A program made the translations under genes and the position numbers. From assembly GCF_963259705.1 (NCBI RefSeq), contig NC_081840.1, forward strand, positions 102,715,126-102,779,125: 64,000 nucleotides of DNA, in the 5' to 3' direction. Positions 1 to 11,017 of the stretch are shown piece by piece (position 1 is the first letter of the stretch; each line of letters opens with the position of its first letter). Below the pieces are notes generated by a model, which saw only the letters and a program-made list of their open reading frames with translations, did not search any database and was not told the DNA's origin. The DNA is from Myotis daubentonii (Eukaryota; Chordata; Mammalia; Chiroptera; Vespertilionidae).

Positions 1-1109
1 GTTTATTAATTTTCTTTATCTTTTAAAAGAATCAGCTCTGGGTTTCATTGATCTTTTGAATTGCTTTTTAGACTCCTTGCTATTTATCTCTGCAATGATC
101 TTTATTTTTTCCTTCTTTTTATTAACTTTGGGCTTTGTTTGTTATTCTTTTTCTAGTTCCTTTGGATGTAAGGCTAGATAATTTATTTGAAATGTTCCTT
201 GCTTCTTGCGGTAGGCTGTAATGTTAGGAATTTTCCTCTTTGGCCTGCTTTCACTATCCCGTACATTTTGGGTCATAGTGTTTTTATTTTCAATTGTCTC
301 AAGGTATCTTTTTATTTCTTCCATGACCTCAATGTTAATCCATTCAATATTTATTGTAAAAGTATATTTAGCTTCCATGTGATTGCATGTTTTCCAATTT
401 TTTTCTTGTGACTGATTTCTAGTTTCATACCATTATGGTCAGAGAAGATGATTAATATAAATTCAGTGTTCTTAAATTTATTGAGACTTGTTTTGTGTTC
501 TAACATGTGGTCTATCCTAGAATAAGTTCCATTTGCACTTCAGAAGAATGTATATTCTACTGCTTTGGGCTGCAATGCTCTGAAGAAATTAATTAAATTT
601 TTATGACCTAGTATGTCATTTAAGGCTGCTGTTTCCTGGTTGATTTTCTGTCTGAAAGATCTATCCATTAATGTCAACAGGGTGTTAAAATCCCTTACTA
701 TGACTGTATTACTGTCAATCTTTCCCTTTATGTCCATCAAGATTGCTTTATATATTTAGGTGGTTCTATGTTGGGTGCATAAATGTTCACAAGGGTTATA
801 TCCCCTTGTTAGCATGCTCAATTTATTATTATGCAGTGTTCTTCTTTGTCTCTTATTATAGCATTTCTTTGACAGTTTATTTTGTCAGATATAATTATTG
901 GTACCCCCGTTTTTCAAAATTTTAGCTTGCATCCTTCTACTTTTAGTCTGTGTGTAGCTTCCTTTCTGAGGTCTCTTGTAGACTGTAAACATATTAGTTT
1001 CATTTTCTTATTCATTCAGCTACCTAATGTCTTTTGATTGGAGCACTGAAGTTATTTACATTTGAAGTGATTATTGATAGGTACATATTTACTGCCATTT
1101 TATTCTTTA

Positions 1110-1560
1110 CTAGAGGCCCGGTGCATGAAATTCATGCGGGGGGGGGGGGGGTTGCACCCTCTCCAATCTGAGACCCTTCAGGGGATGTACGACGGACAGT
1201 TTAGGCCCGAACTTGGGTATTGGGACTAAACCAGCAGTGTGAAATCCCTCTCACAATCCTGGACTGCTGGCTCCTAATTGCTCACCTGCCTGCATGCCTG
1301 GTCGCCCCTAACTGCCCCCCCCCCCCGCCAGCCTGATCACCCCTCATGGTGCCCCCACTGTCCTGGTCATCCCACACAGCCTGCTGTTCAGTTGTTTGGT
1401 CATCCCTCACTAACCTCTCTGCCGGCGTGGTCACCTCACGCAGCCTGCTTGTTCAGTGGTTTGGTCGTCCCTCACTAATCCTCCTGCTGGCCTTGTTGTA
1501 GGCAGCCATCTTGTGAGGGTGTAAGGGTTAATTTGCATATTACCTCTTTATTATATAGAA
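1110..1560 (-). mobile_element. HeliBat-type Helitron inside L1
   Basis: It starts with CTAGAGGCCCGGTGCATG followed by the inverted ATTCATGC, the 3' hairpin seen from its far side. It ends in TTTATTATATAGAA, the complement of the TC-type 5' end. It lies between A and T, the Helitron target. Inside are a run of G at 1139-1151 and short tandem units built on 'CCTGGTC' and 'CCCCTAACTGCC'. Non-autonomous: no Rep/helicase reading frame. Confidence 0.85.
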
Positions 1561-2369
1561 TAACTATGTTTCTCTATTTTTTCCCTCCTCCTTCTTTTTT
1601 AAAGACTACCCTTTAACATTTGTTGTAATACTGGTTTGGTGGCAATGAACTCCTGTAGGTTTTTCTCAGCTGGAAGCACTTTATTTCTTCTTCAGTTTTA
1701 AATTATTGCCTTACTGGGTAGCATAGTCTTGGTTATAGGTCTTTGCTTTTCATCACTTTGAATATTTCATGCCAATCTTTTCTGCCCTGAAATGCTTCTG
1801 TTGAGAAATCAGCTGATATTCATGTTGAAATTCCCTTGTAGGTAACTGACTATCTTTCTCTTGCTGTTTTTAAGATTCTCTCTTTGTCCTTAACCTTTGC
1901 CATTTTAATTATGATGTGTCTTGGTGTGGGCCTCTTTGGGTTCATCTTGTTCAGGACTCTCTGCACTTCCTGGACTTTCATGTCTTTTTCCTTCACCAGG
2001 TTAGCAAAGTTATTATCCATTATTTCTTCAAATAAGTTCTCAATCCCTTAATCTTTGTTTTTCTTCTGGTAGCCCTATTAAAGTGGTGTTGTTACATTTC
2101 ATGTTGTCTCAAAGGTCCTTTAAACTATCATCATTTTTTAAAAATTCTTTTTTCTCTTTGCTGCTCTGATTGGATGTTTTCTGCTACCTTATCTTCCAAA
2201 TCACTGATTTTATCCTCTGCTTCTGTTTATTCCTTTTTATTGTATTCTTCATTTGAGATATTGTGTTCTTCATTTGTTAGTTGTCCTTTTTCATGCTGTT
2301 GAAGTTCTCAATAAATTCCTTGAAGTTATTACTAAGTTCCTTGAACATTGTTAAAACCATTATTATTTG

Positions 2370-2886
2370 TGTGTGTTTTTCCTTTTTAAAAATTGTTTAA
2401 AGTTTTGCATGTCTCCTTTTTCCCTGATTGACTCCTCTCCAGCCACTCCCACCCCCCAGGATAAGCCCCCACTGCCCCAGTGTCCATGTTCATTGGTTAT
2501 GCTAATATGCATGCATACAAGTCCTTTGGTTTACCTCTTACCCCTCTTACCTCCCCCTGCCTTCCCTCTGAAGTTGGACAGTCTGTTCAGTTTTTCTTTG
2601 TCTATGGATGTATTTTTGTTCATCAGTTTATGTTGTTTATTATATCCCACATATGAGTGAGATCATGTGATATTTTTCTTTCTCCGACTGGCTTATTTTA
2701 CTTAGCATAATGTTCTCCATGTCATCCATGCTGTTGCCAATGGGGAAAGTTACTTTTTAAAAATAGCAGCATAGTATTCCATTGTGTAGATGTACCACAG
2801 TTTTTTTAATCCACTCATCTGCTGATGGGCACTTAGGCTGTTTCCAAATCTTAGCTATTGTAAATTGTGCTGCTATGAACATAGGG
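2370..2886 (-). mobile_element. Young L1 3' end (ORF2 tail + 3' UTR), 5'-truncated
   Basis: A minus-orientation L1 fragment: 3' UTR with the recurrent 'ATGCATACAAGTCCTTTGG' block, then the ORF2 C-terminal region. Flanks AACCATTATTATTTG (left) and AAACATTATTCTTG (right) look like a slightly decayed target duplication, so this is a separate insertion into the older L1. Confidence 0.8.
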
Positions 2887-5419
2887 GAAAAACATTATTC
2901 TTGAACTCTATATCTGGTAAATTGCTTTCTTCCATTTCATTTACCTCTTTTTTTTCTGGAGATTTCTTCTGTTCTTTCATTTGGGGTACGTTTCTTTTTC
3001 TCCCCATTTTGACTGCTTCTCTGTGTTTGTTTCTATGGATTTGCTATGATTTCCAGTCTTGATAGTGTGGACTTATGTAGTAGGTGTCCTCTGGGACCCA
3101 GTGTCGTAATCTCCTTGATCATTTGAGCTGGGTGCTCCAAAAATGTCCCTTGTGTGTGTTATGTGGGCTCTCCTGTTGTATTGGAGTTTTGATTCCTACT
3201 GGTCCATTTGTGATGGGGTCAACCTTTGGTGCAGGTCAATGTCAGATGCTACTAGTGACTTGCCCTGTGAAACCTGTTTGAAGCTACAAAGCATTCCACA
3301 GTTTGTGACTGCCTCTGCTGGCTTGGTATACATTGTAAGGACCAAACTGTGCACCAAGGATGGCGTCCAACAAAACTGATCCCAGGGGAAGGTCAACAGA
3401 ATACCCAAGGCATTCCAAGATCTGCCTCTGCCTGCTTCTGCCTGTTGGCTGCCTCTTAGGCTCAGTCACTGAAATAGCCTCTGGTGGTATTCAAGTTGCA
3501 TGAAGTAGGTTCTCAGTGAGTCACCAGGTAAGTGGAGTTCACTAGATTGATTCAGGTTCAAACTAGGTGCCAGTGCTGGGTCTGAGGCCACTCAGCAAAA
3601 GGCCCAGGGTATACCAAGTCTAGCTATTCCCCACTGAGTGCCCACAATTCTCTGTGGTGAAGTAGGGATCTCAGGAACTCATCAGGGCAAAGCTAAGCAG
3701 AGTTTATCAGGTCCAAACAGACCAAGATTTTGACACGTGAAGAAATGGCTCTGTATTGGTCTGGTCTGTGAGAGCAAAAATTGACTCTTTCCTAGAGCTA
3801 CATAGCTCAGTCTGTCTCAGATTCTGCCTAGAGCCCAAGCTCAGCAGGGTAGAGCCTCCAGAAGTCAAGAGGGTGAGCTAGGGGATCTCCCATGAGAGGG
3901 AGCTGCCAGTCAGGCTTGGGGGAAGGTTAGGGGAGTGACCCCAGCAAAACTCAGTCTGTCTTGGATTCATATCTGGCATGTCTGTATTTGGCAGGGTGGG
4001 GCCACCAGGAATCAGGAGGCTGGGCCTGCTGTCTGCTGGAAGCTCAGAGGGTGAGGCTAGCAGATATTCTATGAGGCAGAGCCACCAGTCAAGCTTTCAG
4101 AAAAAAAAATAGGGGGAATGGCTCCCATCCCAAAGCAACACAACTGAGTCTGCCCAGACCTCTACACTCCAGCGTAGGAAGCTGACTCTTCAGCAAGGCA
4201 TGAGCTCTGCAGCGTGGGGCAACAAAGAGTTCAGAAGGTGGGGCTATTGCATTCCTCAGGCTGATGCTGTAAAGGAAGAGTGCTCCACCCAAGAAAAATG
4301 ATGTATGCAACATGGGAGAGGGACTCAGTAACAGTTATTTTGGCAGCTGTCCCTTTGGCTCTCTTTCCAGAGCCCAAAGCCCCAGTCTCTCTTTACAGGC
4401 TCTATTCCACTCCACTCTTCCTCTGCAGGAGCCCAGGGTGAGTTGGCTGTGAATGAGATTTTGTGCATTGGCCCTTTAAGACCTGTGTCTCTAAAAGACT
4501 CCTGTCTCTCCCTGGAGGACAGAATCCCCACTGATTTTTACAACCAGATGCTATGTGGGTGCCTTTTCTCAACTATGGTGCTCAGGGCTGAGGAGCCTGG
4601 TATGGGGTTGAAACCCCATGTTCTTCAGGGGACCTTTGCAGCTGTGGTGGGGTAGGGCATGTGGGAGCTGGGGCATGTGGGAGCATCTCTGAACTTTCTA
4701 CCAGTCTTGATATGCTTCTTCTGTAAATCCTTGTTTATAAGACTTTTGTTCAGATGGTCTCAGTTGGTTATTCAGGTTGATTATTCTGTATTTTTGTTGT
4801 AATTCCAATTTGATCTTGGGTGGATGTTAGTATACCTTTCACCTACTCTACTTTCCTCTCTCCTTCAACGTTAAATGATAGTCTTGGTTGTAGGTCCTTG
4901 TTTTTCATTATTTTGAATATTTTGTGTCAATATCTGTAGCCTGCAAAGTTTCTGTTGAAAAATCAGTTTTATGGAAGTTCCCTTGTAGGTAACTAACTGT
5001 CTTTCTCTTGCTGCTTTTAGGATTCTGTCTGTCTTTAAATTTTGCCACTTTAAGTATGATGTTTCTTGGTTTGGGCTCTTTGGGTTCATCTTGTTTGAGA
5101 TTCTCTGCACTTTTTTGACTTGTATGTTTATTTTCTGTGCCAGGTTAGGGAAGTTTTCAGTCATTCTTTATTCAAATAGGTTTTTAATCTTTTGCTCTCT
5201 CTCTCTTCTTCTGGTAGTCCATGATGTATTGTTATGGTAAGTGTGGTTCAAGAGTCCCTTAAGATATCCTCTTTTTAACCAATTCTTTTTTTTTTTTTTT
5301 TGCTTATTTAAATTCTATGTTTTCTGCTACCTATCTTCCAAATTACTGATTTAATCTTCTGCTTCTTCTAATCTGCTGTTGATTCCTTGCAGGGTAGTCT
5401 TCATTTCAGCATTGTTTAT

Positions 5420-5423
<4 letters not shown>

Positions 5424-5458
<35 letters not shown>
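5424..5458. repeat. (GT)n microsatellite
   Basis: About 17 uninterrupted GT units within the L1 ORF1 remnant. The Cys-Val reading frames across it are artefacts. Confidence 0.95.
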
Positions 5459-5461
<3 letters not shown>

Positions 5462-6387
5462 ATTTCTTACTGGTTACTTTTTATGTTTTCTATATCCTTA
5501 TATATTCTTACTCTTTCTTTGTGTGACATCCTCACTGTGTTCCTCTATTCTTCCCTTGAGTTCCTGAGCATCCTTATAAGCATTGTTTTAAACTCTGTAC
5601 CTGGTAGATTGCTTGCCTCAATTTAGTTTCATTCTTTTTCTAGGGCTTCTCCTATTTTTTGAGACATGTTTCATAGTCTCCTCTCTGTGTTTGCTTTTAT
5701 TTGTCAGGTAGATCTTCTATGACTCCCAGTGTTAGCTGGGTGGCTTTATGTTGTAGGTGTCTTCTGGGACCAGTAGCACAGTCTTCCTGATCCCCTGAGC
5801 TGGGTATTCCAGGAATGTACCTTGTATCAATTGTGTGTGATGTTCTGTTGTAGTTGAACCTTGATTGCTGTTGACATGTGGTGAGTTGGGTTAACCCTCA
5901 GACTGACTGCTTGTAAGGACTGGCCTTGACCACAAAGTACAAGCTGCTGTGTTAGGGTCATTCCATGGAGCAGGATTTGCCACAGTGAGACTCTGTTACC
6001 CACTGAGACCACCTGTTTGGTTTGCCATTTATAGAGCTAATTGGGTGGTGCTCTGTTATGATCTGATGCCAGACACTAGGGTGTTGGTTCTGGGACTCCT
6101 TAGGAGAAACTAGTTCAGGCCAATGTCAGACTCTGCTTATGGCTGACCTGGGGGGACCTGGAATAAACTACAAAGCTACCTTTGGTGTTAGATACCTGTC
6201 TTCTATTTGAGGTGTGTAGAAGAGGCCATGCTGCAAACCAAACTGATGCTGGCTGCCCCCAGTAAATTACCTGGGGCCACTCAGCAAAGTTTATGCCAAG
6301 AACCTCTACAGCCTCCCAGATGCCTGTAGTGCACAGCTGCTAAAAGAACCTCATGCAGTCAGTGAGATAGATGGGGTAAATGGTATT

Positions 6388-6930
6388 CACCAGGTTAATG
6401 CAGAGTCATATTGGTGCCAGTGTAGAGTCTGGGGCCACTCATCAAGAGATACAGGGCACTAGAGCCCAGTTGCCACCTGCTTTAGGCCTCACATTTGAGA
6501 ATTTTTAAGAAATACTAAAGTACAAACCAGCTGCCTGCCACTGAAAGAGCGCCTGGCTGTGTAGGGAATTGGGTGGGGTCTGAGGAAATCATCAGAGTGG
6601 AGTAAGGGGTGTCCACCAGTTAATGCAGATTCAGATTTTGTGCCAGTATCAAGCCTGGGCCCACTCATCAAAAGGCACAGTGCACATGGAGGCTAGGCTC
6701 CTCCTTCCTGTGGCCTGCATACCTTTGAGGGTTTTTAAGAATGACTGGAGTATAGGCCCAGGCTGGCTGCCTGTGGCTGAAAGAGCTCCTGCTAATGTTC
6801 TGGCTGAGTCCAGCTGCCAGCTCCTGAAGGCACTGTGGCAACGGGAGAGTTGTGTGGGACAGGGTCTCAGGGAATCATCATGGTGGGGTGAGTGGTGTTC
6901 ACCAGGTTAATTTGGATTCAGATTTAGTGC
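6388..6930 (-). repeat. Tandem monomers in L1 5' UTR
   Basis: The motif 'CACCAG(G)TTAATGCAGA', then 'GTGCCAG', then 'CCACTCATCAA' recurs starting near 6388, 6614 and 6899, so the period is about 225-285 bp. Units are diverged. A decayed version occurs in the neighbouring L1 near 3536 and 3699. This resembles promoter monomers of some mammalian L1 families. Confidence 0.6.
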
Positions 6931-7605
6931 CCACCTATGCCCACAGGCCCTGTGGGGGGAGGGCTCAACACAGGATAGATATTGCTGGCCTGTTTGCCTG
7001 TGTGTGTAGGGGGGTAGGGGGGCAAGGGTTGTCGGGGGGGGGGGGGGCATTGCGCTGTCTCTTCATCTCTCTCTTCAAAGCCACAAAATTCAGCCTCTAC
7101 CAGTAAATCTCTTTAGCTCCTCCCACCACTCTCCCTTTGCTGGGCCTGAGGGTGAGTGCCTATGAGTGAGAGAGTCTGTACATATCCCCTTTAAGAGGAC
7201 ACCTGTGTTTCCAGAAGCCTTCTGTCTCACCCACATAGATGAAATTACCCCTGATTTTCACAGCCAAATGTTATGAGGGCTCTTCCTCCTGGCACTAGTG
7301 TTCTGGGCTCAGGAGTCCAATGTGGGGCTGAGACTCCTTACTCCTCAGAGGGAATCTCTGCAGCCAAAAATCCCTCTTGGTTCTTAATTGCCACACATGG
7401 GTGTGGAACCAGCGTATTTTGTGTCTCAGCCTCTCCTACTGGTCTCAATGTGACAACTTCTTTATATCCTCAGTTATAGTACTTCTGTTCAGTTAGTCTG
7501 CAGGTGGTTCTCCAGGTTGATTGTTCTATAATTTAGTTGTACTTTTGATGTGGTTATGGGAGGAGGTAAGCACAGCACCTCCCTATGCCACCATCTGGAC
7601 CTGAG

Positions 7606-8973
7606 GCCCCCAGGGTCCACTTATTATTCTCACTGAATTAATAGCACCCTTTCTGGCGATCCAGATGCTTGTCTTTGCTAAGATCTCCTTGCTCTTGATT
7701 ATGTGCAACTTTTAAGTATTTAAAACTGTGTGTGTTTTTTTCAGTTTGTTGGGTTTTTGTTTTGTTTTGTTTTGTTTTGTTGCATTCCTTACAGTTTTTA
7801 CAAAGGAGGTGTTCTACATTGGCGGTGGCCCAGAATAGTACCAAGATTAAACTGAAAAAAAAAGGAGAAAGCAAATGATTTCCATGCCCTAATTTTAATA
7901 CTTTAAAATAATTTATCTTCTGTGGTTCTCTAATTTTTCTGAAATATAAGTGCTAGTCCAAATAGGATGGATATTCAGGGAATGCTGGGATGGACCATAT
8001 CCTCTTTCTGTATATCTCTAAATATCTCCAGTAGAAAAAGGCACAAAGTAGATATTTAATAAAATATCTGATAATCAATTTAAAGAAGAAAAAAGCACTC
8101 CCTTTCATAAATCGTGTTTAAAGCTTTGACATTACTTTACCTAATATTGGTTTCTCACATGGCTCAGGGTAACTTGCACACTTTTGTGAGAGCTTGGAAA
8201 TATCTGCAGCAAATCCTTTCAACAACTTCTACCTCACTACAGAGTTGACACTGGCAAACTGCCACTAGGTTCAGTCTTTTTAACCATCCATTCATTCTAC
8301 CTCCTAAATCAGTGTAATTCCTTGGATCAGAATCCAAGCTAAAGACCTGTCTCAAAGCAGCAGACTCCCTTTTTCAGATGACCACATTTTCTCAGTAAAT
8401 TGAATGAATGAGTCTGCAGTTCACTCAATGTGCCCATCCTTCTTTTTCTTGGCATCTTTGCCAGAGACCTGGCACATGGTCTTTTTTGGGCTGTGTTGAT
8501 AGTGACTAGATAATTCAGAGGTCTGATTACAGATGTGGAAACATCTACACAATAAAGAATGACAGATGATAGCTTGTTTTAAAATAAACACATAGAAAAG
8601 TAGCTATGAATTATTCACTAGTATGGTGATTCATAGCTTAAGATTTATAGTGCATATTTAATGTGCTCAGAAATGTAATTACATTTGGGTAGCTGAAAAC
8701 ACACATAATTTTGAAACTACAGAAGGTGATAGTAAAAAAGAATTCTTCAAACAACTGTGAGCACATGCTGAATTGATTAAGATCTGGGTATTAGCAATAG
8801 CCATTCTTTGAGCTAACTTGGAGAAAGACCTTTACAGAGATGAAAAAGTTGGTATAAGATTACTCATTGATGCCTAAATGTAAGGCAGTGGACATTTTAA
8901 TGTACAAAAAATCATTAAGTGGTATAATAAGCAACTATCATATCAAATTTTCAAACACTGATTTCATATATTA
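7606..8973. other. Intron 11, mostly unique sequence
   Basis: No gene or recognisable intact repeat. A (TTTTG)n run is at about 7750-7783. The rest is AT-rich intron sequence on both strands without a convincing reading frame. Confidence 0.6.
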
Positions 8974-9307
8974 CTAGAGGCCCAGAAAGAAATTCATGCA
9001 TAGGGGGGTCCCTCAGCCCAGCCTGCACCCTCTGCAATCAATCTGGGACCCCTCAGAGGATGTCCGACATCCCTCCAGCTGGGACCACTGACTCCTAATC
9101 GCTTGCCTGCCTACCGGCTTGGTCACCACCTAACTGCTCTTCTGCTGGCCTGATGGCCCCCAACTGCCCTCCCCTGCTGGCCTTATCACCCCTAACCACC
9201 TCTGTCTCGGCCCCCACCACTGTGGCTTTGTCCAGAAGGAAGCTGGGTGGTCGGAAGATGGTCAGTCTCCCAGTCTAATTAGCATATTACCCTTTTATTA
9301 GTATAGA
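8974..9307 (-). mobile_element. Helitron (HeliBat type)
   Basis: It starts CTAGAGGCCCAG with a decayed 3' hairpin, has the usual 'GGGGGGTCCCTCAGCCC' block, and ends CCTTTTATTAGTATAGA. Flanks are A and T. The end-proximal 'AAGCTGGGTGGTCGGAAG' matches the family of the short element at 12765-12981. Confidence 0.8.
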
Positions 9308-9559
9308 TGTGATAAAAATGCAGAGGAGAGAACTGTTCTGAGGTCCATGTGGGGACTGAATTTGTCCTTGATATGTCCTTCAGATGATAACATAAATTTA
9401 TGCAGTAACATCCTTAAATAGACCTCACTGTATATTCACATTCATTATCTCATGTAAAGTTTTGTGTCCCTGCAGCAGCCTAAGAAATTCATTGAAGAGA
9501 ATGTGTTGATGTTGCAGTCTACCAAATGCTGCTTCCTGCTGGTATGCAATGATAGTCAA

Positions 9560-9823
9560 CACCGCATACAGAAACCTAGATTACAGACTTCTAAACAACA
9601 CTAAACGCATCAAAGGGATTGGTGGTTGCCAGGGGTTGGGGGAGATGAAGGTAGGGCAAAACTGTTTAATGGATAAGGAGTTTTATTTAGAGTGATGGAA
9701 ATGTTTTAGAACTAGATGGAGGTAGTGGTAGCACAAATAATTGTGAATGTACTAAATTGTTTATTGTTAAATGGTGTATTTTGTGTTATGTAAATTTTAT
9801 TTCAATAAATTATTTTTTTTAAG
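9560..9823 (+). mobile_element. Old L1 (L1M type) 3' end
   Basis: The stretch 'GGTTGCCAGGGGTTGGGGGA' to 'GTTATGTAAATTTTATTTCA' and an A-rich end is the familiar 3' region of ancient mammalian L1 elements, in plus orientation and diverged. Confidence 0.65.
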
Positions 9824-10052
9824 AATTCAAAGGAGACAACCCCATTGAATCTGAGGAAGGTATGTAAGTGACCAAGACAAAAGTAGGATTCTGGAGGCAC
9901 CAGTTTGCAGATTAGAATGTTCCAGAGAGTGTGCTAAAATGTTGAGCTTAGCAGGCACAGAGAGGACTGCCTAGGTGAAAATACTGCAATTTTTAAGTCT
10001 TTGGGGGTATATAGCATGAAGAAAGGAAATTTTTTTAAAACTGGGAAAGTTA

Positions 10053-10831
10053 TAAATGGTAGGAGATTCTTCCTCTTAACAGCATCATAGTATTCCATTG
10101 TGTAGATCTACCACCATTTTTTAATCCACTTATCTGTTGATGGGCACTTAGGCTGTTTCCACATCTTAGCTATGGTAAATTGTGCTGCTATGAACATAGG
10201 GGTGCATATATCATTTCTGATTGGTGTTTCTAGTTTTTTGGGATATATTCCTAGAAGTGGGATTACTGGGTCAAATGGGAGTTCCATTTTTAGTTTTTTG
10301 AGGAAACACCATACTGTTTTCCACAGTGGCTGCACCAGTCTGCATTCCCACCAGCAGTGCAAGAGGGTTCCTTTTTCTCTGCATCTTCGCCAGCACTTGT
10401 TGTTTGTTGACAGGTGTGAGATGGTACCTCATTGTTGTTTTGATTTGCATCTCGTGAATGATCAGTGACTTTGAGCATGTTTTCATATGTCCTTGGAGCT
10501 GGAGAGCATTATGTTAAGCAAAATAAGTCAGTCAGAGAAAGATAACTATCACATGATCTGACTCATTTGTGGATTAAAATGAACAACATAAACTGATGAA
10601 CAAAAATAGATCCAGAGACTGAGAAGCATTGATCAGATGCTCAAACCTCAGAGGGAAGATAGGGGAGGGTGGGAGGAAGGGGGAGAGATCAACCAGAGGA
10701 CTTGTATGCATGCATATAAGCATAACCAATGGACACAGACACCAGGGGGTGAGGGCATGAGTGGTGGGAGGAGGAGAAATGGAGGGGGGTAAGTACACAT
10801 ATGTAATACCTTAGTCAATAAAAAACAAAAC
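10053..10831. mobile_element. Twin-primed (5'-inverted) L1 insertion beside NRP1 exon 11
   Basis: Positions 10053-10495 are L1 ORF2 C-terminal sequence in minus orientation, including [17 protein letters not shown] and the [20 protein letters not shown] region. Positions about 10496-10831 are the adjoining L1 3' part in plus orientation, ending in an A-rich tail. The two pieces meet at the same L1 point, which is the twin-priming pattern. A 16-bp target duplication, AAAACTGGGAAAGTTA, flanks it at 10037-10052 and 10832-10847. The right copy ends 24 bp from the intron side of the exon 11 donor. The duplication is perfect, so the insertion is fairly young. Confidence 0.9.
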
Positions 10832-10872
10832 AAAACTGGGAAAGTTAAAGGGACTTTGGAAATTGTAATTAC

Positions 10873-11017
10873 CTTCCACTTCACAGCCCAGTAGCTCCAT
10901 TCTTAGCCCTAGTCCACCATGAGTGGCTCTCTCAGGGTAGATCCTGATGAATCGAGTGGAAAGAGGTTGAAAAGTTCGTAGCTCAGGCGTATCATAATTG
11001 CTGTTGCCTTCAAAAGA
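10873..11017 (-). CDS. NRP1: NRP1 exon 11: end of b2 domain
   Basis: This 145-bp exon encodes about human residues 539-586 plus the first base of the next codon: SFEGN, YDTPELRTF, STRFIRIYPERATHGG and GLRMELLGCEVE. Cys in LGCEV is Cys583, which pairs with Cys431 to close b2. The acceptor is CTTCACAG and the donor is GTAATTAC, a usable but non-ideal site (+4 is T rather than A). The exon matters for soluble neuropilins, which in human arise by reading past exons near this point. Here the frame continues 19 more codons into intron 11 and stops inside an L1 tail. A twin-primed L1 insertion has its nearest target duplication 24 bp beyond the donor. Confidence 0.96.

Larger units (their letters stand above)
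1..4865 (-). mobile_element. Degenerate L1, 5' UTR + ORF1 + start of ORF2 (interrupted)
   Basis: Read on the minus strand this is an L1: a GC-rich 5' UTR (about 4865 to 3000), remnants of ORF1 near 2350-1570, then ORF2 endonuclease from about 1000 to 1. Translated endonuclease pieces include DFNTLLTLMDRSFRQKIN at about 540-700 and the IPNITAYRKKQG region near 190-250. Frameshifts and stops show that it is dead. It is split by a Helitron at 1110-1560 and by a young L1 3' end at about 2370-2886. It appears to have inserted into the ORF1 of a second L1 at 4866-7605 in the same orientation. Its remaining ORF2 lies before position 1. Confidence 0.8.
4866..7605 (-). mobile_element. Degenerate L1, 5' UTR + ORF1
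   Basis: On the minus strand a 5' UTR runs from about 7605 (start near GGTCCAGATGGTGGC) to about 5650. ORF1 follows, and its C-terminal domain is recognisable at 4871-5164: INIQVKKVQRISNKMNPKSP, then RILKAARERQLVTYKG, a typical L1 ORF1p signature. It stops at 4866, where the next L1 begins. The 5' UTR holds 225-285-bp tandem repeats (6388-6930) and a G-rich stretch. A GT microsatellite sits at 5424-5458. Confidence 0.75.

Noticed and set aside
3000..4860. Possible LTR retrovirus or provirus in the GC-rich stretch
   Set aside because: No long terminal repeat, primer-binding site or retroviral gene could be seen. The sequence is continuous with L1 ORF1 and endonuclease on the same strand.
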